A DNA stretch of 64,000 bases, from NCBI RefSeq assembly GCF_902498995.1, contig NZ_CABVLY010000036.1, forward strand, positions 1 to 64,000, in the 5' to 3' direction. Below, one piece after another: positions 52,544 through 61,375 of the stretch. Within the stretch, counting starts at the first letter, position 1, and each line of letters opens with the position of its first letter. Below the pieces are notes generated by a model, which was not told the origin of the DNA, searched no databases, and saw nothing but the letters and a program-made list of their open reading frames with translations. Both the position numbers and the translations under genes were made by a program. Origin of the DNA: Burkholderia anthina. Lineage in GTDB: Bacteria > Pseudomonadota > Gammaproteobacteria > Burkholderiales > Burkholderiaceae.

Positions 52544-52636
52544 CGGAACGGCGGCTGAGGGTGGCGGTCGGGCACCACTTTAGCGCGAAAGCGGCACGCG
52601 TGTGCGGCGCGGGCGCGTGCCGGCGTCTGACAATGG

Positions 52637-52669
52637 TTGACAGATGCGCGACGCGAGTTTCCCTATAGT
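52637..52669 (+). promoter_or_regulatory. Candidate promoter of an orphan small RNA
   Basis: TTGACA at 52637-52642 and TATAGT at 52664-52669. The 21-base spacer is longer than ideal, so the -35 element may not be used as such. No coding gene follows on this strand. Confidence 0.35.
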
Positions 52670-52675
52670 GCAGTC

Positions 52676-52843
52676 ATGGCGCGACGAAATGTGCGCGCAA
52701 CGATTCCGCTTCCGACGCACATATGTCAATGGCACGCAGGAAGCGAATCCGGGATTCTCAACCCCCAACGAGAGACCCGGAGCCCTGAGCGGACATCCAT
52801 GCGGCTGTGCACCGGCCCCGAGTGGATGTCCGCTGATTTTTTT
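52676..52843 (+). ncRNA. Candidate small RNA between ycaQ-like and MFS genes
   Basis: Both flanking genes are on the minus strand, yet the plus strand carries a promoter-like pair, a hairpin and a strong terminator. Hairpin 52749-52780 has an 11-base-pair-position stem (CCGGGATTCTC with GAGAGACCCGG, one mismatch and one wobble) and a loop AACCCCCAAC, a C-rich loop of the type that pairs with ribosome-binding sites. It is followed by the terminator at 52788-52843. Length would be about 170 nt. No small protein is convincing in the segment. The exact 5' end is unknown. Confidence 0.55.
52788..52843 (+). terminator. Rho-independent terminator of the candidate small RNA
   Basis: A perfect 12-bp stem (AGCGGACATCCA at 52788-52799 with TGGATGTCCGCT at 52823-52834) around a 23-base loop, followed by GA and seven T residues at 52837-52843. 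The T-run side shows it acts on plus-strand transcripts. Confidence 0.85.
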
Positions 52844-52896
52844 GTTGTTCCGGCTTTTCGCGGCCGACCCCGCCGACCTTTCTCCCGCCCGCCCGT

Positions 52897-54312
52897 TTAT
52901 TGCCGCTTGCCGCGCGCGACTTCGTCGCCGGCGCCGGGCGGCAGCCGCCGCGTGATCGGAATCGATGCGAACGAGCACAGCCCGACCACGACGAACGCCG
53001 GCCAGAAATCCGACCACACCATCGTCGGGTGTCCTTGCAACCAGTGCGAGATGTGCAGCACGAGGCCCGCGACCGTCACGCCGAGCCCGAGCGACATCTG
53101 CTGCACGACGCTGCCGAGGCTGGTGGCGCGGCCCGCGTCGCTTTGCGAGATGTCCGCGTAGATCATCGAATTCAGGCTGGTGAACTGCAGCGCGGGGAAA
53201 ATGCCGCCGACCAGCACGATCGTCCAGATCGCCCAGGTCGACATGCCCGGATGGAACAGGCCGTAGGCGGCGATCGCGAGCCCGGCGAACGCCGCGTTGT
53301 AGATCAGCACCGTGCGAAAGCCGAAGCGGCGCAGCGTATGCGTGGCTGTCGAGCGGCTCACCGCGCCGCCGAGCGCGGACGCGCACGTGATCAGGCCGGA
53401 ATGGAACGCGCTCATCCCGAGCCCTTCCTGCAGTGCGAGCGGCAACAGGAACGGCACCGCGCCGAGGCCGACCCGGAACAGCGACCCGCCGACCACGCTC
53501 GCGTGGTACGTCGGAATTTTCAGGAAGCTGAGGTCGAGCACCGGGCGCTCCTTGCGGCGCGCATACGGCACGTAGAGCGCGAGCATCGCGGCACCCGCCA
53601 CGCACATCATGATCGCGTTGCCACGCGACGTGAGCGAACCGTCGATCAGCGTCAGCCCCATCAGCAGCAGCGCCGCGCCGCTCGCCGACAGCAGGAAGCC
53701 GAACCAGTCGAGCGGGCCGGGATCGGGCTCGTGCGTGTTCGCGATGTGCTTGCTCGCGAGGTAGATTCCGTAGATCCCGATCGGCACGTTGATGAAGAAA
53801 ATCATCCGCCAGTGCAGATAGGTCGTGATGAAGCCGCCGACGAGCGGCCCGAACGTGGGCCCGAACAGCGCGGGAATCGCGAGGTAGTTCATCGCGCGCA
53901 CGAGATCGGCGCGCGACACCGCGCGGAAGATGATGATCCGGCCGACCGGCACCATCATCGCGCCGCCGACGCCTTGCACGAAGCGCGCGAACGTGAGCAG
54001 ACCGAGGGAATTGGATGCCGCGCACATCAGCGAGCCGGCGACGAAGATGCCGATCGCGGTGCGGAATACGGAGCGTGCGCCGAAGCGGTCGGCGAGCCAT
54101 CCGCAAATCGGAATGAACACGCCGAGGCCGACCACGTAGGCCGTGATCGCAATGTTCAGGGTGACGGGGCTGTGCCCGAAGTCCCTCGCCATCGCGGGCA
54201 GCGCGGTGACGATGATGTTCGCGTCGACGCTTTCCATGAACAACGCACAGGCAACGATGAGCGGTGCTAGAAAGACGGGCGACATGGGCAGGGCGCGCGG
54301 TAAAGACGCCAT
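52897..54312 (-). CDS. MFS transporter, DHA2-type drug efflux
   Basis: 471 residues from the ATG at 54312 (a GTG at 54321 is possible). Fourteen hydrophobic segments are expected; FMESVDANIIVTALPAMARD is the helix 1 motif D of the DHA2 (EmrB) group, and GWLADRFGARSVF is the MFS motif A. LGPTFGPLVGGF-type motif C (here FGPTFGPLVGGFI) marks drug/H+ antiporters. It exports a hydrophobic compound by proton antiport. No EmrA adaptor or regulator is adjacent. Confidence 0.92.
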   Translation of the reverse strand: MASLPRALPMSPVFLAPLIVACALFMESVDANIIVTALPAMARDFGHSPVTLNIAITAYVVGLGVFIPICGWLADRFGARSVFRTAIGIFVAGSLMCAASNSLGLLTFARFVQGVGGAMMVPVGRIIIFRAVSRADLVRAMNYLAIPALFGPTFGPLVGGFITTYLHWRMIFFINVPIGIYGIYLASKHIANTHEPDPGPLDWFGFLLSASGAALLLMGLTLIDGSLTSRGNAIMMCVAGAAMLALYVPYARRKERPVLDLSFLKIPTYHASVVGGSLFRVGLGAVPFLLPLALQEGLGMSAFHSGLITCASALGGAVSRSTATHTLRRFGFRTVLIYNAAFAGLAIAAYGLFHPGMSTWAIWTIVLVGGIFPALQFTSLNSMIYADISQSDAGRATSLGSVVQQMSLGLGVTVAGLVLHISHWLQGHPTMVWSDFWPAFVVVGLCSFASIPITRRLPPGAGDEVARGKRQ

Positions 54313-54614
54313 TATGCCCACAATGTGATCGTTGCGTCACGCGAGACAACGCTTGTTCCGCATGTTGCAACAGTCGTTCCTGCTACGGCGTTTCGGAAAA
54401 GAGACGACCGCCGCCGCGGCGCGGAACATGACACGACACATGACGGCGACGGGCGGGCACGGCAGCGAAGCTTGCATGCGCTGCGCGTTTCGTGCGACAG
54501 TCGACGCTCATCTGCGGAATACAACCACGCGCATCGATCGACGGCCATCGAGACGGGCGCACGCGCGAACGAGACCCTGCCGATCCACTCACCATCGAAA
54601 GGAGGGGACACGTC

Positions 54615-56357
54615 ATGACGTCACGTCGTGCCGCATCGACCGAATCGCATCGCGCATCGCAACCCGACTCGCACCCGCATCCGTTCCTGCCCGCGCCGCG
54701 TCTGCGCTGGGCGGCCGTCATGGCCGTCGCGTACCTGGCCGTTGCCGGCTGCGCCGCACAGGCCGACAGCGCGAACCGGGCCGCCGCACGACCGGCAGCG
54801 CAGGCTTCCGCGCCCGCCACGGCGGCGTTCACGAGCCCCGCATCCGGCACGCTGCTGCCGCCGCCGAGCCAGCTTTACGGCGACCTGTTCGTCGCCGTGC
54901 AGACGGCCCAGCTCTATCCCGACCAGAAGACCTTCGTCGATGCGACGCCCGATACCGATCCCGCGACGATCGTGCAGTTGTATCAGCAACAAAAATCGCA
55001 GCCGGGCTTTTCGCTGAAGGCGTTCGTCGACCAGCACTTCACGCCGCCGCCCGACGGCGGGGTCACGCCGCCGGCGAACCAGACGCTGCGCCAGCACATC
55101 GACTGGTTGTGGCCGCAACTCACGCGCACGAGCGCGACGGTACCGCCGTACAGTTCGCTGATCCCGATGCCGAAGCCGTACGTGGTGCCCGGCGGCCGCT
55201 TCCGCGAAGGCTACTACTGGGATACCTATTTCACGATGCTCGGGCTGCAGGTGTCGGGCCGCGAGGATCTCGTCGACGACATGCTCGACAACTTCGCGCA
55301 CCTGATCGACACGGTCGGCCACATCCCGAACGGCAACCGCACGTACTATGCGAGCCGCTCGCAGCCGCCGTTCTTCGCGTACATGGTCACGCTCGCCGCG
55401 CAGGCCGAGGGCGACCAGGTCTACCAGAAATACCTGCCGGAGCTGCGCAAGGAGTACGGGTACTGGATGCAGGGCGAAACCACGACGCCGCGCGGGCAGG
55501 CCGCGCGCCACGTGGTCGCGATGCCCGACGGCGCGGTGCTGAACCGCTACTGGGACGCGAGCGACACGCCGCGCGACGAATCGTATCTGGAGGACGTCAC
55601 GACGGCGAAGGCCGTGCCGAACCGTCCGGCCAACGCGGTGTACCGCGACCTGCGCGCGGGTGCCGAAAGCGGCTGGGACTACAGCTCGCGCTGGTTCGGC
55701 GACGGCAAGACGCTCGCGACGATCCGCACGACGTCGATCGTGCCGGTCGACCTGAACAGCCTGATGTTCCACCTCGAACGCACGATCGTGAAGGGCTGCA
55801 CGGTATCGCACGACGTCGCGTGCGTGACGGACTTCTCCGGGCGGGCGGCGCGCCGCGCGGCCGCGATCAACCGCTATCTGTGGAACCGTCACGGCTATTA
55901 CGGCGACTACGACTGGCAACTGCGCAAGCCGCGCGACGCGGTGTCGGCCGCCGCGCTGTATCCGCTGTTCACGGGCGTCGCATGGCCCGAGCGCGCGAAG
56001 GCGACCGCGCGCGAGGTGCGCAAGACGTTGCTGCAGCCGGGCGGCCTTGCGACGACGACCGGGAACACGGGCCAGCAGTGGGACGCACCGAACGGCTGGG
56101 CGCCGCTGCAGTGGATCGCGATCGAAGGGCTGCGCCGCTACGGCGAACCGGCGCTCGCGAAGGACATCGGCACGCGCTTCCTGGCCGACGTGCGGCACGT
56201 GTATGCGACCGAAGGCAAGCTCGTCGAGAAGTACGTGGTCGAAGGTGCCGGCGAGGGCGGCGGCGGTGGCGGCGAATATCCGCTGCAGGACGGCTTCGGC
56301 TGGACCAACGGCGTCACGCTGAAGCTGCTCGGGCTGTACGGCGACGATGGACAGTAG
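54615..56357 (+). CDS. treA: Periplasmic trehalase
   Basis: 580 residues from the ATG at 54615 with GGAGGGG upstream. The glycoside hydrolase 37 signatures PGGRFREGYYWDTYF (near 190) and QWDAPNGWAP (near 487) are intact, and the Gly-rich GGGGGGEYPLQ loop lies near the end. The N-terminus has a signal segment ending AYLAVAGC, so it may be a lipoprotein. It splits trehalose into two glucoses in the periplasm. A broken carbohydrate-porin gene lies downstream in the opposite orientation. Confidence 0.95.
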   Translation: MTSRRAASTESHRASQPDSHPHPFLPAPRLRWAAVMAVAYLAVAGCAAQADSANRAAARPAAQASAPATAAFTSPASGTLLPPPSQLYGDLFVAVQTAQLYPDQKTFVDATPDTDPATIVQLYQQQKSQPGFSLKAFVDQHFTPPPDGGVTPPANQTLRQHIDWLWPQLTRTSATVPPYSSLIPMPKPYVVPGGRFREGYYWDTYFTMLGLQVSGREDLVDDMLDNFAHLIDTVGHIPNGNRTYYASRSQPPFFAYMVTLAAQAEGDQVYQKYLPELRKEYGYWMQGETTTPRGQAARHVVAMPDGAVLNRYWDASDTPRDESYLEDVTTAKAVPNRPANAVYRDLRAGAESGWDYSSRWFGDGKTLATIRTTSIVPVDLNSLMFHLERTIVKGCTVSHDVACVTDFSGRAARRAAAINRYLWNRHGYYGDYDWQLRKPRDAVSAAALYPLFTGVAWPERAKATAREVRKTLLQPGGLATTTGNTGQQWDAPNGWAPLQWIAIEGLRRYGEPALAKDIGTRFLADVRHVYATEGKLVEKYVVEGAGEGGGGGGEYPLQDGFGWTNGVTLKLLGLYGDDGQ

Positions 56358-56469
56358 CGGGCAGCAGCGGACAAGTCGCCGGCACGAATAGGCGGGACCG
56401 GGCGCGGCCGGGCGCGCGGGCCGGATCACGGCGCAAGCGGTGTCCGGCCCGTGTCGCATCCGCGATGCG

Positions 56470-56737
56470 TCAGAACGTGACGCCGAGCACGTCGCGCAGG
56501 CCGCCCATGTCGCCGAGCAGGTTCGAACGCGCGCAGACCGGTGGGGCGGGCGCGGCAGCATCGGCGGCCTGCGCGGGGGCGGCGGCGTCACTGGTGTCGC
56601 CGGCCAGTTCGGCGGCAGCAGCAGCGGCTTGTGGGCACCGATTGCGCGAACGCCGGCGCGGCGGCGAGCGACAACAGCCGCGCGGCCAGTGCGTCGACGC
56701 GCGATGCGCACAGTGCGGGCTCGACGCGGTTCTTCAT
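56470..56737 (-). pseudogene. Carbohydrate porin (OprB-like), N-terminal remnant
   Basis: An ATG at 56737 opens a signal-like peptide (RLLSLAAAPAFAQS), but the frame shifts near 56650. The next frame reads AAELAGDTSDAAAPAQAA and then ARSNLLGDMGGLRDVLGVTF before a stop at 56472-56470. The RSNLLGDMGGLR block is the usual start of mature OprB porins; the remaining 350 or more residues are missing. OprB and trehalase genes are often neighbours, so this looks like decay of an old sugar-uptake unit. The call rests on one short block. Confidence 0.55.
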
Positions 56738-56852
56738 GCGGGCTCCGTGGGTTAATTGATTCGTTAAACTGATGATCTGGAAAAATCGGACGATCCGGTG
56801 TGCGCGGACGGCGCGTGGCGCGTGGCACGCGGCCGCCCGGTTGCGGATGCGC

Positions 56853-57122
56853 TTACGGCAGCCAGCCGCCGATACGCCACACCTGCGCGAAGCCGACCCG
56901 CGATGCGACCGAGCAGAGCAGCGCGACGAGCGCGACGGCGGCGGCCATCGCGCCGAGCAATGCGCAATCGAGCGGGCGGGGCGCTGCCGGCAGGTGCGCG
57001 AGCGCCGTGCCGCGCCAGTTGCCGAATGCGTGGGCGAGCGGTGAGAGGGCCGAAACGAACGAGCGGTCGCACGCGATGTGGACGAGCCGCTTGAGTCTGA
57101 GCGCGAACGATTGAAAGGACAT
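56853..57122 (-). CDS. Small membrane protein of unknown function
   Basis: 89 residues. One clear hydrophobic segment, LLGAMAAAVALVALLCSVAS, lies near 55-74, after a basic N-terminal part (LRLKRLVHIACDR). No family is recognised. GGAGG eight bases before the ATG supports translation. It lies 115 bp upstream of the oprB remnant on the same strand; it could be a small accessory protein or a remnant itself. Confidence 0.5.
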   Translation of the reverse strand: MSFQSFALRLKRLVHIACDRSFVSALSPLAHAFGNWRGTALAHLPAAPRPLDCALLGAMAAAVALVALLCSVASRVGFAQVWRIGGWLP

Positions 57123-57623
57123 GACGCTGCCTCCGTCCGGTCCGGCGCATGCCGGACGACGTGAACGAGCGCGGGCGCATGACGCGACCTGCGATCGGAG
57201 GGTGGAACGTAACGGAGCGTGCGACGGGCGAACCGGCGATGCCGGCCCGGGAGGACGCGCGCTAACCCGGCGAATGCGAGCCAGCGGCGTAAGACATGCG
57301 TCTGGCTGCTATCTCGCGATGGCTTGGCCGGCCTGGACCGGCATCGAACTGCAACTAGAGCATGTGTCCACGGAGGGACTCCCTTGATGAATTGGGGCGG
57401 ATTGTAGTCGCGAGTTTTGCTGCGGTGCAAGTAAAAAACGCATAAAACCAGGGCGCGTGGCGAGGGCGCCGCAGCCGATCGCTCCGGCACGGGCGGGCCG
57501 CGACGATGGGTACGACGCGGGGCGGCGCCCCGTTGTTCGTACGCGTCGCTCGCGTTGCGCACGACGCAGACTGAAAGGTTGCGGCGCGTGTTTTCGAGGG
57601 GCAATCTTTCAGTGCGGCAATGT

Positions 57624-57688
57624 GCGAAATTTATTTCGCGAAATGGGGTTTCAAGGGGTTGACTTCACTTTCGGGGCGTCCATAGAAT
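57624..57688 (+). promoter_or_regulatory. Promoter and operator-like dyad of the NRAMP-type transporter leader
   Basis: TTGACT at 57659-57664 and TAGAAT at 57683-57688 are 18 bases apart. Just upstream, GCGAAAT-TT-ATTTCGC (57624-57639) is a perfect dyad, and a longer imperfect inverted repeat (ACTGAAAGGTTGC at 57570-57582 with GCAATCTTTCAGT at 57601-57613) precedes it. Transcription from here would give a leader of about 740 nt before the transporter. Confidence 0.55.
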
Positions 57689-58021
57689 CCGCCATCTTCA
57701 CTCTTGGGGCCGCCGCCTTGGACGCCTGCAGTAGTCGATCTTCGAACGAAGTTTCCGCCTGAGCGACCGACGTCCGCGCCTCATCGAAGCCGCCGTTTGT
57801 CACCCAGGCAAACGGTGCGCGCAGCAGCACGCCGCAGTAACTCCCTACGTGCACCCTGATTCGCGCCGGTTAGCGTGATGCGTTTTCGCATGCGCCGTCC
57901 GGTTTTGCCGCCGCCTGGCAGGCGGCCGTATTCGCGCATCCCGCTTCCGGGCCCGCGAATGCCGGCCCGCACGCCGTGCGGCGGTCAACCGTGTTCGCTG
58001 GAACACCGCACAGGAGCCGCC

Positions 58022-58108
58022 ATGAACGACAGTGACAGTTGTCCCTTACGCCCGTTGCACCAACAGACCCTTTTGAACCCGGGTCGCGGGGACACGCCGG
58101 CTCACTAG
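58022..58108 (+). CDS. Small leader ORF 1 upstream of the SLC11-type transporter
   Basis: 28 codons, beginning MNDSDSCPLRPLHQQTLL and containing four prolines, with AGGAG at 58012-58016 five bases before the ATG. It is unlike known proteins. Position in a long leader and good ribosome site suggest a regulatory peptide, as in Pro-containing leaders of magnesium-transport genes; this is analogy only. Confidence 0.45.
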   Translation: MNDSDSCPLRPLHQQTLLNPGRGDTPAH

Positions 58109-58191
58109 CCTGACACGACGTTCAGGCCCCGGACTGGCCCCGCGCCCACCACGCGGCCGGCACGCACGCCGTCGCCGCCAGGAGCCAGACC

Positions 58192-58329
58192 ATGAACTTC
58201 GGCCTTCTGCTGTCGAATCTTCCGCACGTCACGGAATCGCGCCTGCACTACGACACGATGCTGACGCTCGACGCCCGTCCGCGGGTGTTCTCCCGTCTGC
58301 TGAACCACCTGAAAGCGTTGATCCGCTGA
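58192..58329 (+). CDS. Small leader ORF 2 upstream of the SLC11-type transporter
   Basis: 45 codons, beginning MNFGLLLSNLPHVTESRLHY and ending RLLNHLKALIR, with AGGAG at 58180-58184 seven bases before the ATG. The end is amphipathic and basic. It stops 103 bp before the transporter start. The sequence context of its start (CAGGAGCC...CCATGAAC) repeats that of ORF 1. It may be a translated small protein or a regulatory leader; no homologue is recalled with certainty. Confidence 0.5.
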   Translation: MNFGLLLSNLPHVTESRLHYDTMLTLDARPRVFSRLLNHLKALIR

Positions 58330-58432
58330 AGCCGCGCCGAGCGCGCCTCGGCATGCGCACGCGGACGCCGTCCGCGCGCGTATTCCAAGGTCGGACGCTT
58401 GCCCGATAAAAATCAGCCGTACGGAATTCATC

Positions 58433-60079
58433 ATGTCCACGCCATCCAACGTTTCTCCACCGATCGCCGTCGAACGCAGCGCCGTGCTCGACGAAGCCCA
58501 CCTGGGCGACATCCGCGGTGCGCTCGGCACGATCTCGCACCACGACACCGCCGCGCGTGGCACGTGGTGGGCGCGTCTGCGCACGCTGCTCGCGATCATC
58601 GGCCCCGGCCTCATCGTGATGGTCGGCGACAACGATGCCGGCGCGTTCGGCACCTATACGCAGGCCGGCCAGAACTACGGCACGACGCTGCTGTGGACGC
58701 TGCTGCTGCTCGTGCCGGTGCTGTACGTGAACCAGGAAATGGTGCTGCGCCTGGGCGCGGTCACCGGCGTCGGTCATGCGCGCCTGATCTTCGAGCGCTT
58801 CGGCAGGTTCTGGGGCGCGTTCAGCGTGATCGACCTGTTCCTGCTCAACGCGCTGACGATCGTCACCGAGTTCATCGGCATCACGTTCGTGCTCGCTTTC
58901 TTCGGATTGCCGAAGGTGGCCGGTGTGTGCGTGGCCGCGGCATTGACGATGGCCGCGGTGAGTACCGGCGACTTCAGGCGCTTCGAACGGTTCGCGATCG
59001 TGCTGTGCGTGCTGAGCCTGATCCTCGTGCCGGTGCTGGTGACGATCCACCCGCCGGTCGCGCAGATGTCGCGCGATTTCTTCATGCCGAACTGGCCCGC
59101 GCACGCAAAGTTGTCGGACGTGATGCTGCTCGTGATCGGTATCGTCGGCACGACGGTCGCGCCGTGGCAGCTGTTTTTCCAGCAGAGCTACGTGATCGAC
59201 AAGCGCATCACGCCGCGCTTCATGAAGTACGAGAAGGTCGACCTGTGGATCGGTATCGCGTTCGTGCTGATCGGCGCGGTCGCGATGATCGGCTTCAGCG
59301 CCGCGCTGTTCGGCGGTCATCCGGAAGCGGGCAACTTCACCGACGCCGGCGGCGTGATCGCGGGCCTCGAAAAGTATGCGGGCCGCACGAGCGCGACGCT
59401 GTTCGCGGTCGCGCTGCTCGACGCGTGCATCATCGGCGCGGCGGCGGTGTCACTGTCGACCGCCTACGCGATCGGCGACGTGTTCAAGATCCGTCATTCG
59501 CTGCATCGCGGCGTGTCGGATGCAAAGGGCTTCTATCTCGTGTACTTCGGCATCGTCGCGGCCGCCGCCGCGCTGGTGCTGATTCCGGGCAGCCCGCTCG
59601 GCCTGCTGACCGAAGCGGTGCAGACGCTCGCGGGCGTGCTGCTGCCGAGCGCGACGGTGTTCCTGCTCGTGCTCTGCAACGACCGCCAGGTGCTCGGCCC
59701 GTGGGTCAACTCGACGAAGCTCAACGTGTTCACGGGCGCGGTGATCTGGGTGCTGGTGCTGCTGTCGATCATCCTGACCGCATCGGTGATGTATCCGGAC
59801 ATCAGCAGCGACGCGATCCTCGACGTTTTGGTCGGCGGCACGGTGTTTGCGATCGCGGGCTATCTCGCGACGGTGCTGATCCGTCGCAACAAGCGCGTCG
59901 TCGAGCCGGGCATCGACCGGTCGCTGCGCAGCACGTGGCGCATGCCGCCGCTCGACACGCTCGCACCGCAGAAGATGACGGTCGCGACACGCGTCTGGAT
60001 GGCCGTGCTGCGCGGCTATCTGGTGATCGCGGTCGGTCTGGTGATCGTCAAGGTCGTGCAGATGACGCTGCTGAAGTAA
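58433..60079 (+). CDS. SLC11/NRAMP-related divalent metal transporter (possibly magnesium type)
   Basis: 548 residues with about eleven hydrophobic segments. Helix 1 reads GDNDAGAFGTY, so the canonical metal motif DPGN is D68-A69-G70-A71. Helix 6 reads VGTTVAPWQLFFQQS, so MPH is A244-P245-W246. Loss of the sulfur (Met) and Asn ligands is known to mark the NRAMP-related magnesium transporters (NRMT), which bind hydrated Mg2+; manganese transport by this protein is therefore doubtful. It has a long N-terminal cytoplasmic part (about 50 residues). The long leader upstream fits metal control. Substrate is inferred from these residues only. Confidence 0.85.
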   Translation: MSTPSNVSPPIAVERSAVLDEAHLGDIRGALGTISHHDTAARGTWWARLRTLLAIIGPGLIVMVGDNDAGAFGTYTQAGQNYGTTLLWTLLLLVPVLYVNQEMVLRLGAVTGVGHARLIFERFGRFWGAFSVIDLFLLNALTIVTEFIGITFVLAFFGLPKVAGVCVAAALTMAAVSTGDFRRFERFAIVLCVLSLILVPVLVTIHPPVAQMSRDFFMPNWPAHAKLSDVMLLVIGIVGTTVAPWQLFFQQSYVIDKRITPRFMKYEKVDLWIGIAFVLIGAVAMIGFSAALFGGHPEAGNFTDAGGVIAGLEKYAGRTSATLFAVALLDACIIGAAAVSLSTAYAIGDVFKIRHSLHRGVSDAKGFYLVYFGIVAAAAALVLIPGSPLGLLTEAVQTLAGVLLPSATVFLLVLCNDRQVLGPWVNSTKLNVFTGAVIWVLVLLSIILTASVMYPDISSDAILDVLVGGTVFAIAGYLATVLIRRNKRVVEPGIDRSLRSTWRMPPLDTLAPQKMTVATRVWMAVLRGYLVIAVGLVIVKVVQMTLLK

Positions 60080-60185
60080 CGGCGTCGTCTGTCTGGAAGC
60101 GGCGCGGACCCGGCACCGCGCCGCAACCCGCACCTGCCGGCCCGCGAGGCCGGCAGGTGCGTTTACGCGGGACGATGCGTGCGCG

Positions 60186-61091
60186 TCAGATCAGTTCGAG
60201 CTTCGACGTCAGGTACGTGAGCTGGATCCGGTTGGCGACGCCGAAGCGTTTGCGCAGCTTGCGCAGGTGATAGTCGACGTTGTGCGCGCTGGTGTCGAGG
60301 CGCCGGCCGATCTCCTTGTCGGACGCGCCTTCCGCGATGCCGAGCAGCAGTTCCTGCTCGAACGGCGTGAGGCCGTTGACCGTGCGCTCGCGCGACGTCG
60401 CGATCAGTTGCGGCGACGCGAACTTGTGTACCGACAGGCCGATCGACAGCGCCTGCTCGACGGTGGCCGGCGTGATCCATTCGCGCGTGCGGCGCGGCGC
60501 GGTGAAGCTCATGAACGCGTGCAGCCGCGTGCCGGGCACGGCCATCGAATACATGATGCCGCTGCACATGCCGTCGTCCTGCATCGTCTGCAGGAACCCG
60601 TCGAGCGCGGCCGGCGTCACGCACGTGCCGTCGTCGCGCTGCCGGTGCTCGCGGCGCAACTGCTGCAGGTCCCACACGATCGGCATGTTGCACGCGCGCG
60701 CGCCGAGCGTGCGCGGGTCGACGTCGTGATGGTTGTGCCGCACGTAGTCGCCGCGATAGGTGGCGGGCGTGAACGCTTCGTGCAGATAGAGGCTCTCGAC
60801 GCGCTCGCGCGCGAACTCGAGCGCGAAGTACGCGAACGTCGAGAAGCCGGTCAGGTGCAACAGGCTCGCGACGATGCGGTTGCGTTCGGCCGTGCTCTGC
60901 GCGTGGGCGAGCGTGTCGGCGACGCCGAGCGCCGGCGCGTGCGGCTGCGCGACGTCGCCGCGCCTGACGTCGTCGCACCAGACGACCTGCACGGGGCGCT
61001 GTCGCAGCGCGTCGACACAGGCGCCGGGGGCGCGCGCCGGACGGGAAAATTCTGGGGCGACTGCTTCTTCATGCAAGGCAATATCGGACAT
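60186..61091 (-). CDS. LuxR family regulator (solo, N-terminal ligand domain)
   Basis: 301 residues from the ATG at 61091. The C-terminal GerE HTH (about 235-297) shows LTPFEQELLLGIAEGASDKE and NVDYHLRKLRKRFGVANR. The N-terminal 180 residues have the size and layout of an autoinducer-binding-like domain, but the usual Trp/Tyr/Asp set cannot be confirmed. No luxI gene is in the window, so it is a solo. It is divergent from a second LuxR gene, 285 bp away, next to a type III secretion gene. Confidence 0.87.
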   Translation of the reverse strand: MSDIALHEEAVAPEFSRPARAPGACVDALRQRPVQVVWCDDVRRGDVAQPHAPALGVADTLAHAQSTAERNRIVASLLHLTGFSTFAYFALEFARERVESLYLHEAFTPATYRGDYVRHNHHDVDPRTLGARACNMPIVWDLQQLRREHRQRDDGTCVTPAALDGFLQTMQDDGMCSGIMYSMAVPGTRLHAFMSFTAPRRTREWITPATVEQALSIGLSVHKFASPQLIATSRERTVNGLTPFEQELLLGIAEGASDKEIGRRLDTSAHNVDYHLRKLRKRFGVANRIQLTYLTSKLELI

Positions 61092-61375
61092 GAGCCATCC
61101 CTCGGAATCGACGCGCCTTGCCGAGCGGCGGCCGTGGCGTGCACGGCATGCGGGCAGGGCGACCGAAGCATCGTAGTGATATGCGCCGATCGTCATCCAG
61201 ACGAAACGCGGGGGCATTGTACAAAAAATGCCCGTGTACGCGTAATATGCCGTAATACTAATGGCGGCGAAAGAATCATGTTCGTGCGTCTATACCCATT
61301 ACCAGAAAACCATAAAGAAAAGACCGGAACGTGACGGGGCAGCTGGTTCATATATTGGGAAAGGGCGGGCTCCTC

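Larger units (their letters stand above)
57695..58432 (+). promoter_or_regulatory. Long 5' leader of the SLC11-type transporter gene
   Basis: About 740 nt separate the promoter at 57659-57688 from the transporter start. The leader holds two small ORFs, each with AGGAG at good spacing (58022-58108 and 58192-58329), and several GC-rich stems such as GCCTGA/TCAGGC near 58110-58135. I looked for the yybP-ykoY manganese riboswitch core and did not find it. Metal-dependent control by translation of the small ORFs or by an unknown RNA element is a hypothesis. Confidence 0.45.

Noticed and set aside
52676..52843. 6S RNA, SRP RNA or tmRNA identity for the small RNA candidate
   Set aside because: No long bulged duplex of 6S type, no SRP GGAAG/GCAG loop and no tRNA-like ends were seen.
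57695..58432. yybP-ykoY manganese riboswitch in the transporter leader
   Set aside because: The conserved GGGGAGUAG-like core could not be found, and the transporter lacks the manganese-type ligand set.
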